Source: Siphonodentalium dalli
Lineage: Eukaryota; Mollusca; Scaphopoda; Gadilida; Siphonodentaliidae
Direction: 5' to 3'
Length of the DNA stretch: 64,000 bases
Assembly (NCBI GenBank): GCA_032622095.1
Contig: CP136066.1
Coordinates: 58,312,609 to 58,376,608 of the forward strand
How positions within the stretch are numbered: position 1 is the first letter of the stretch; the number at the start of each line of letters is the position of its first letter. A model generated the notes under the pieces. That model was not told where the DNA came from, did not search any database, and saw only the letters and a list, made by a program, of their open reading frames with translations. Positions 57,226 to 64,000 of this stretch are shown here, in pieces. Made by a program: the position numbers and the translations under genes.

Positions 57226-57532
57226 TATGTAGAACGATTAGAAAGTGTCAATGTCCAAGTTCGTGAAAGTTCTGTTGACTATGCCGATGATTTGAGAAGC
57301 TTTATTGTTTTAGGATATTGTAGGAAGGCTATTCTGGCCGTGTCAAATTGAGCTATAGCGATGGGATATCTCACATGACAACAAATTTCGGGTTTTCGTG
57401 GGGTGTGTATTCGCTGAATGTCTTATAATTGCAGTATGTAACTATTATGACCGCGTTAATTGCTTTCAATGTTTAGGTATGAACAATGGCTGGGCCATGC
57501 ACTCTTGGCGGGAACACAATGCCTCCGATTTT

Positions 57533-58060
57533 TGATCCGCATTTAGATGCTTTCTGGTGTGGTGAATGAGAAACCTGAAGTAATAAGCCGTAGTTTTTTG
57601 TAATAATTTGAAGGATTAGTTGTTTTAACGGAATTCTGATTAATTTTTATATTATAATTTATATTTATGGCTAATAATATGATCTTGAGGGCGTTACCAT
57701 TTCTGATTATGGTTTCTTGTACCAGTTTGTGTGAAATTAGAGTACGGGAGGGAGCGAACAGAGTGCCACGGAGTAAAAATAATACAATCGTGGCCACGAA
57801 ATGGGTGTCAAAATGGCCGCAACTCCGTGACGTGTCACAACGAACGAAAGCAACATATTGGATGACCACATAGGAGTGAAAATACGTATTTGTAATAGAC
57901 AAATATGTTGTTAAATGTCGTGAAAGCCACACAGATCATGAAAACAGATCCATCTGAAGGATTTATCGGTCACTGCAACGCAAGTTAAACCCAATGATTT
58001 TCGTCTTTAACGTTCGGGTTTTCTACTTATCCAACATACATCTGCTTGGCCGAAAAGCTA
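57533..58060 (+). repeat. Composite dispersed repeat (hairpin-element arm plus AAAATGGCCGCAAC block)
   Basis: 57533-57640 is the reverse complement of 32980-33070; 57655-57720 is an arm of the 190-bp hairpin; 57730-58060 matches 59212-59500 (AAGTACGGGAGCGAA, TGTCAAAATGGCCGCAAC, GCAACATATTGGATRACCAC, TTTTCTACTTATCCAACAT). The combination suggests one larger transposon of which the hairpin is a piece. Confidence 0.75.
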
Positions 58061-58064
58061 TTTA

Positions 58065-58980
58065 ATTGTAAAAATTTAATATTATGTTTATAATTCCCGC
58101 AGTCGAAAATCTCGTCGTTATTTATATGCAATATATAACAAACTGCCCTCGGAAAAACGCAGACGGTCATCTCGCTGATTCTCGCATGTTAACGTTTCCG
58201 TGCAGGATATATAATGTGGTCGTCGAAGCTGATGTTTTGGATGAAGTAAGGGTGGGTGTCAGTAGATTTTTTCCAGACACAAGGCGGGGGTGGGTCGGAA
58301 AAAAAATGTCTGTCCTCTATTAACCTTATATAGACTATTATCTACTTGAATATATCATTTAGAACAAATTTAGCTCCCTAGGGGTCTATATATGGTCTGA
58401 GTTTCCAATGCCTGTACAAATGCAGGCATTCTGGCAAGCATAACTCGAACTATTTGCCAAGTTTGTGTTTGCTAAATCACTTGATGACTATATATGACAA
58501 CAACGATAAAGACGACAGCGATCATGATGGACGGCGAGGACGACTACGATGGTGGTGATGAGGAAGACGATGTTCAAAATTATGTTGGGGTTAGATATGG
58601 TGTTTAGGTATATTTATGCATAGTTTGTTTCACGGAATAAAGTACCTATATTAATACATGTATGAATGAAGCAGATTGGGATAGAATTGTTTCACGCCAT
58701 TTATTTTTATTGTCAATAATAATGGTAATAACTAAATGGTATGGTAGGATGGCACATATATTTAATGACTTGTAAACTAGGTAGTGGAACATGATTGGAA
58801 ACAAGAGTGAACAAGGAATACATTTTGGATGGTATTCCTAATAACAAATTAGTGGGGGAAAAAGAAAAAACAAAACAAAAAGAAGCTTTTAAAATTTAGC
58901 CGAGGAAAAAATATTGCAAGTAGGGAGTGGTGGGTACCTTGGGTCGGAATTGTTTTCTTATGGGTCATCGTGTCTGCAAT
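58065..58980. other. No gene recognised
   Basis: AT-rich with a GAYGAYGA tract near 58505-58570 (GACGGCGAGGACGACTACGA). The frame at 58084-58323 has no domain. No repeat partner seen in the window. Confidence 0.45.
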
Positions 58981-58984
58981 TTTT

Positions 58985-59500
58985 GTTCCAGACTCCCATA
59001 GCAACCCGGAAGAAATTGGATTCAAGCTGACGTTGGTGGCATTCGACGCGGAAAAGCATCATGAACAACATGTCCAAAATCCGCTTCGGGGCACATTTGT
59101 TATCCAAGATGGCGTCCAACGTGGTTGTCTATGTTGCATCGGTTCTCGAAATAAGTCATACGATATATTGTGTCATCGGAATAACGCAGTTATACCAGTT
59201 TATGGGAAATTAAAAGTACGGGAGCGAATAGAGTGACGCGGACATAAATTAATATAAAAGCGGCCATGAAATGGCTGTCAAAATGGCCGCAACGCCAAGC
59301 CATACCACGAAGAAAGCAACATATTGGATAACCACATACGAGTGAAAATACATATTGGTAGTATACAAGTCATTAAAACAGATACTTCTGACTTATTTAT
59401 CGGTCACTCCAACGCAAGTAAAACGCCCAATGTTTTACGTCTTTAAAGTTTGGGTTTTCTACTTATCCAACATCCATATGTTGGGCCAAACATAATAATT
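58985..59500 (+). repeat. Dispersed repeats: second copies of the 56225 and 57730 blocks
   Basis: 58985-59165 matches 56225-56345 and, reversed, 61215-61345 (CATTCGACGCGGAAAA, AACAACATRTCCAAA, CAAGATGGCGTCCAA). 59212-59500 matches 57730-58060. The two blocks adjoin here but are about 1.4 kb apart at 56-58 kb. Confidence 0.75.
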
Positions 59501-59504
59501 TCGG

Positions 59505-60925
59505 GCATGCAACACATGAAGTAATGTTTCACCACACAGTGCATGTTCGTTTGATTCGGCATGATGATTAATTATTGAATTTAACGTATGTGGACTTAAT
59601 AATGATTGTACTTACTAATTGTATTTAAATGATTGATACACACTACCAGTATAACAATGATCCTTATATATACTTAGCTTCATATATCATCTCTCCTGGG
59701 TGCTGAGATGTATTTGGCATCTTATTCCGTTTCTATATTGGACACTATACCATTATTTAAAACCATAACATAAAATTTCGACCATGACTGAGGCATTATT
59801 GTATACACCATTTATCATACTTATTTCCTACCTACTTCATTATCTTTCCTACCTATTTCATTGTCTTCTCCCTTCTATCACACCTCCATCTTTCTCACCC
59901 CTGCACTCGCTTAACTAACTTCCCAACATTTATTTGAAAACACAGAACAATATTCAAATTCCCATCCTCTTTACCCTATGGCTGTCTGTATTGACACGCG
60001 GGGTAACATTTCTAGAGGAAAGGGTTTTTTATAAAAGCCATAGGCTTATGGCTTGTTATCCAATCCTCATTTGAACTATTTGTTTCTATATGTATAATTG
60101 TCAATGTTATGTTCTGTTCTTTCGTTCAAATGAATATTGTTTACACCAATGTAACGCAGAAACCTAAATGCATACCCTTACGGTATAAATACTAGTTACC
60201 TTCCGGATATTTCGACACTCTCCGTGATGTTACTATTTGACTATTTGTGGTTTGATGTGAGCAGCTATGTGTAACATTAGGGAGAAGGGGCAAACGCTGT
60301 GATGCGACTGCAAAAAACGTAGTAAGTTTCGCGTATACGTTGCCTTTGTGAATACAACCAAATAAAATGTCTAGGTATAAACACAGTGTCTGCTACAGAG
60401 TTTGAAGGCAATTTTGGTCAAGTTTAGAATTTATTGAAGATAGTCTATAGTACTTTGTGTTTTGATATTTTTCGTTCATAATATACCACCATGTGTTCTT
60501 GTGATAAAAGCGAAATATTCCTGATTCATCACTTGATAGGAGGTGACTATATATAACTACTATTTTGAGACACGGACTATATGATCTACACATTTTACAC
60601 AGTACTATATGAATATCGCTCACAATGTTCTATATAGCAATGGATTTTCAAGGGGTTTGATGTTGTAGATATCAAAATAAACGATAATCGGTCACATTCG
60701 TGATACTGCTCTGAGTATAGTTCTGCTCCCAGAAACGATAACAGAGTCAATACATCCCTATACATATAGCGAAAATTCGAATATCTCTGATCAAAATTTA
60801 CTCTTATACTCTGCAATCATTCTTCCTCGCATAATTCGAGCGTGTGTTCACTCTTATGGAAGTAGCAAATTCAATTTTGTACAAAATGCATATTTTATTC
60901 GATTTGTCAATTTTGGGACATATTC
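59505..60925. other. No gene recognised; pyrimidine-rich tract
   Basis: 59815-59935 is about 120 bp of C/T-rich plus strand (TTTCCTACCTACTTCATT, CTTCTCCCTTC). 60040-60055 is a small palindrome (AGCCATAGGCTTATGGCT). The remaining sequence is AT-rich with short random frames. Confidence 0.5.
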
Positions 60926-60932
60926 TACAGAT

Positions 60933-60957
60933 ATCATCATCATCATCATCATCATCA
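60933..60957 (+). repeat. (ATC)n microsatellite
   Basis: Eight ATC units. The sequence after it (TTTTTCGTCCCGGTAACAAT) resembles 56668-56690 beside the LINE tail, so it may mark another LINE 3' end; weak. Confidence 0.8.
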
Positions 60958-61214
60958 ATCTACAGGACAAGTCTTTTTATTTTTCGTCCCGGTAACAATT
61001 ACATAATATTTAGTGACAATTTAATAAATAGCAACTTGTCTGATAATCAGATAATTAAGGGTCTTCAAATTGATTCTTCTTGTTGTAGAAGAACGAATCC
61101 ATGGTTTATGACTAAGCGCATGGTTTGTGTATATTTCAAATTGTTACGAATCTGGTATTACTTGGAGCATGCACCTATATACCGTAGAAATTCATTATAT
61201 TCAGATACCAACAG

Positions 61215-61345
61215 CCAGATTGGACGCCATCTTGGATCCTGAAATTATCCATGAGCGGAATTTGGATATGTTGTTCCCTGTGTTTTTCCGCGTCGAATGA
61301 CACCAAACTTGTATCCATTTTCTTCCGGTTTAAACCCTCCCACGA
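61215..61345 (-). repeat. Dispersed repeat, reverse copy
   Basis: The reverse complement matches 58985-59110 (GACGCGGAAAAACA, CCAAGATGGCGTCCAA, CCGGAAGAAA). See 58985-59500. Confidence 0.7.
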
Positions 61346-61372
61346 CCACACTAATAAATAACTCTGTTAATC

Positions 61373-61675
61373 TTACGAAAACGACACGTCCAATTCGATC
61401 AAGTCACTGTGGCCCGGGGGAGGGGTGAATTCGCGCCTCCGAATTAAATTGTTACCCGATCCCTTTCGCGTTGCAATTGAAAAGTTGAGACGCAATATAA
61501 CCCGAGTCATGAACAGCGTCGCGGTGGGACTGGTGTCGATATCAGTATTGTTAGTCCCAAGTTTCCGTGGACTGAACCAGCTGGTGAAATTGGTTGGGAT
61601 TATATTGGCTTTGTCCAAGCCCCGTTCCTGCATCGTCCTATAGCAGACTTTAAGTGTTGTTGACCCGCTCACCAA
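61373..61675. other. Unassigned frame on both strands beside the hairpin element
   Basis: The minus strand is open for 100 codons and the plus strand for 72 in the same interval. Local GC is above the surroundings. TTTGTCCAAGCCCCGTYCCT (61610-61630) recurs at 63940-63960, so at least this end is repetitive. No domain recognised. Confidence 0.35.
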
Positions 61676-61715
61676 AATCCACCAATAATCAATAAAATAT
61701 CACAATTGTTGACAA

Positions 61716-61930
61716 ATTAAATAAGTCGCTCTTCAAAAGCTTTCGGCCTTAGGCCTTCTTCAATTGATATTATTCAGACAAAATCACATGATGGCATTCA
61801 GATAAACATACAAATAACAATTTATTATTTGTATGTCTATCTGAATGCCATCATGTGATTTTGTCTGAATAATATCAACTGAAGAAGGCCTAACTTAGGC
61901 CTAAAGCTTTTGAAGAGCGACTCATTTAAT
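61716..61930. mobile_element. 215-bp hairpin element with a ribozyme-like word in each arm
   Basis: ATTAAATAAGTCGCTCTTCA, AAAGCTTT, and TTATTCAGACAAAATCACAT pair along about 100 bp with 61828-61930. The minus reading of the left arm has TTGAAGAAGGCCTAAGGCCG then AAAGC; the right arm has CTGAAGAAGGCC ... AGGCCTAAAGC. These resemble a hammerhead ribozyme core, but each arm has one core change. Confidence 0.8.
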
Positions 61931-62312
61931 TTATCACCCAACACGGTCCCTCATCTCCTGGACCATTTTTACACTACATATCATAATTGTGACAGAATAA
62001 CCACGTTTATTCCATAGAAGACGTGATATTTCTTCTGAACATCACACGAGTTGTCAATTGAAAGTGGTAATTTAATGTGACCAATATATTTTATCAGAAT
62101 GGTTACCAAATTTTAAAAGAATACGAAATCAATTGACCTCGCGATGTGACTATGCAAACATAAGTACACGTGGTCGACGATTGAAAGATATTCTATCATG
62201 TACCCGGTAATTTGTAAATTGGAAATTACATATACATCGCGAGACGTCCATTGTAAGGCATGATATTTAACTAACAAGACTTTTGCAATATGTGACCACT
62301 TACACTTTTTAA

Positions 62313-62733
62313 AGGTACTCAATCCGATTCGATGGTCCCCATAAAATCAGATTCCAACAACAACAACAACATTTTTAGAAATGCCGCTTCAGTTATCAGA
62401 ATCGATTAATTGCCCCAAATAATTATACCCATTGTCAACTATAGCATAAAATTGCCCGAAACGTGCTTATTTGTCAACATGTTGTTCGACGCAATTTGGC
62501 CTTGGATTTTAGAGTTATCCATATTCATCCGTAAATTTGTCCGAGACCGTCGGTTCGTCGACTGTTTACTGGGCCACTGATAATTCTCGATGGTGAAAAT
62601 AATTGATTTCAAAATTCGATATCTATTAACTCTGAGCTTTGATAGGTGGGTTCCTCGACTCGAATCAAATATGTTTTAAACCCCGAATCCAAATAAATAG
62701 TAATTGAGGGGCGCTTAATCGGATTATGCATCT
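62313..62733. mobile_element. TTAA MITE, family 1, ATGCATCT-ended subtype
   Basis: TTAA at 62309-62312; right flank TTGA, one mutation from TTAA. AGGTACTCAATCCGATTCGA to CGGATTATGCATCT. Contains an (AAC)n run at 62358-62372 and CCTCGACTCGAATCAAAT in the right arm. Confidence 0.9.
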
Positions 62734-62739
62734 TTGAAA

Positions 62740-63335
62740 GCCCACAATTATTATTGTAATACTATGATAAAATCAAAGTGAACATGTCGGCATGTTGTTA
62801 TTGATTTTAGGCGGGTTCGATTATCACTCCGTATAGCTGAAGATTGCCAATTATACTTCGGAACACTTCGTGTACGTCACATCTGTTTTAAATTTAAACA
62901 AACCAAGGTTATCCTAATTATAGTCCATGTACTATAACATGCAGTTAGATTATAATACACCATTATGACTGTAAGATGTCACTCTTTCGGATATATATAG
63001 CATCATGTATTGATGTGTTGCGTAAAATCGATTAAAATTGACGAAAAATACCGCCACTGGATCTAGCTGGGCGTAAAACCCACAATAGAACGTTATATGG
63101 CCGGGGATTGGACTAAACCAATATTATCCCAACCGAGTTCACTAGCTGGTGGTTTAGTACAATGAAACTTGGACTATATCATTGTTTGACAACCGACAGA
63201 CGGTCGTTCATAAGGCATAACTAAGTGATTTATTGACACAAAAGCAAATTTTATTTCAATATAGCATAATGAATATAAAACCATTTACAGTATCCAATTT
63301 ATGATCGTAAGTTCGTCTTATGCCGCCGAACACCC
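62740..63335. other. No gene recognised
   Basis: AT-rich spacer with no frame above 60 codons, no shared repeat and no RNA-like structure that I can pair. Confidence 0.5.
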
Positions 63336-63340
63336 TGACA

Positions 63341-63820
63341 TCGACCCAAGTCTGCAAATAGTGTGCATGGCTGTCATTTGCAGAATGAGGTCCCAGGATG
63401 GTGAATTTAGTGATGTTATCCCGCACAGCGGACTAGCATCATCAAATTCACCATCTTGGTACACATTCTGTTTAGGCCTCATCTTCTGTGAAGTATCTAT
63501 AGTCTCAATTTACTCAATTTAAAATTGCTTTAAGTGATTTTTTCCCTTCTGGGAAATTTGTATATCCCCTATTACCCCTAATCTGCAGAAGATACAATTC
63601 ATACTCGAGGTGACTAACGGGTGAACATCATAAATTTCAACTGGAAAACTTCAATCTGATCCTAGGTCTCCCATAACATTTGATACCTAAGCAAAATGAG
63701 GTTCACAGAGGGTGAATAATACGGTGACGCTAGCTTGCCGTGTGGGATAACGTCACTAAATTCACCCTCTAGGGACCTCATTCTGCAAATGACAGACACA
63801 CTATTTGTAGGTTTGCATCG
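63341..63820. mobile_element. 480-bp diverged hairpin element
   Basis: CAAATAGTGTG, CTGTCATTTGCAGAATGAGG, GGTGAATTTAGTGATGTTAT (63353-63425) pair with 63745-63812, and similarity continues inward to about 63500 and 63655. The 73-codon frame inside the left arm is not supported by the other arm, so it is not called. TTTGTCCAAGCCCCG just beyond the right end links this locus to 61610. Confidence 0.7.
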
Positions 63821-64000
63821 ATCGCGTCGGCATTTAGACTATGACGTGGTGTTCCTTATTCATCCGAATACTCTGGACATTTCCGACTGGAGTCACATCA
63901 TCCATGTAAACCAGCTGCATGGTAACTAGGTTGGAGTAATACTTGTTTGTCCAAGCCCCGTCCCTACACCATTATATAGCGGAACATATCAGTGTTTGGC

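Noticed and set aside
1-64000. CRISPR array, bacterial operon, phage or virus genes
   Set aside because: No short regularly spaced identical repeats with unique spacers, no ribosome-binding-site-led gene series and no capsid, replicase or integrase motif; LINE motifs and target-duplicated MITEs point to a eukaryotic nuclear genome.

Overview
The window reads as intergenic, repeat-saturated nuclear DNA of an invertebrate animal, probably marine. The sequence is AT-rich. It has no long reading frame: the longest open frames are about 150-210 codons, and these lie inside tandem repeats. It carries metazoan-type LINE (non-LTR retrotransposon) relics, many non-autonomous DNA transposons (MITEs), minisatellites and long foldback hairpins. 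The species cannot be fixed from the sequence. I found no complete host gene, no rRNA or tRNA that passes a cloverleaf check by eye, no CRISPR array and no prokaryotic or viral gene cluster.

Layout. 1-4 kb: a dispersed repeat, an array of ACACAA/TTGTGT palindromes, and fragments of a family rich in ATGGCGGCC. 4.2-6.5 kb: a minisatellite of about 42-45 bp in both orientations, which returns at 14.9-16.0 kb. 7.3-9.4 kb: two different MITE families that target TTAA, one with a LINE 3' end nested inside it and itself splitting a 76-bp tandem array. 9.5-12 kb: GC-rich minisatellites, a coding-like fragment with a second copy at 53.7 kb, and an element carrying two 69-bp palindromes. 12.7-14.1 kb: a 1.3-kb terminal-inverted-repeat foldback. 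15.1-15.7 kb: a very young 125-bp inverted repeat. 16.7-20.6 kb: two hAT-like elements with 8-bp target duplications, one beside a decayed reverse transcriptase and one nested in an older MITE. 21-24.2 kb: two near-identical TTAA MITEs, one with a matching empty site at position 52-55. 25-29.5 kb and 36.5-40.5 kb: two copies, in opposite orientation, of a giant asymmetric foldback with arms of about 2 kb. 30-36 kb: short hairpins, a possible Harbinger-like element and a 31-bp minisatellite. 40.7-47 kb: an 81-bp in-frame minisatellite, more MITEs, an array of nuclear-receptor-like half-sites, and an almost perfect 160-bp hairpin. 48-52 kb: further copies of the hAT-like family, more nested palindromes and a 527-bp tandem duplication. 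53.7-64 kb: the second coding-like copy, several MITEs, a LINE C-terminal relic, dispersed repeats and two more hairpins.

What ties the window together is mobile DNA. At least four inverted-repeat transposon families with distinct target-site signatures (TTAA, TTAA again, 8 bp, possibly TAA) are nested in one another, so insertion order can be read directly. No transposase that could drive them is encoded here, so they depend on proteins made elsewhere. The many near-perfect hairpins would fold into double-stranded RNA if transcribed, making the window a plausible small-RNA source; this is inference.
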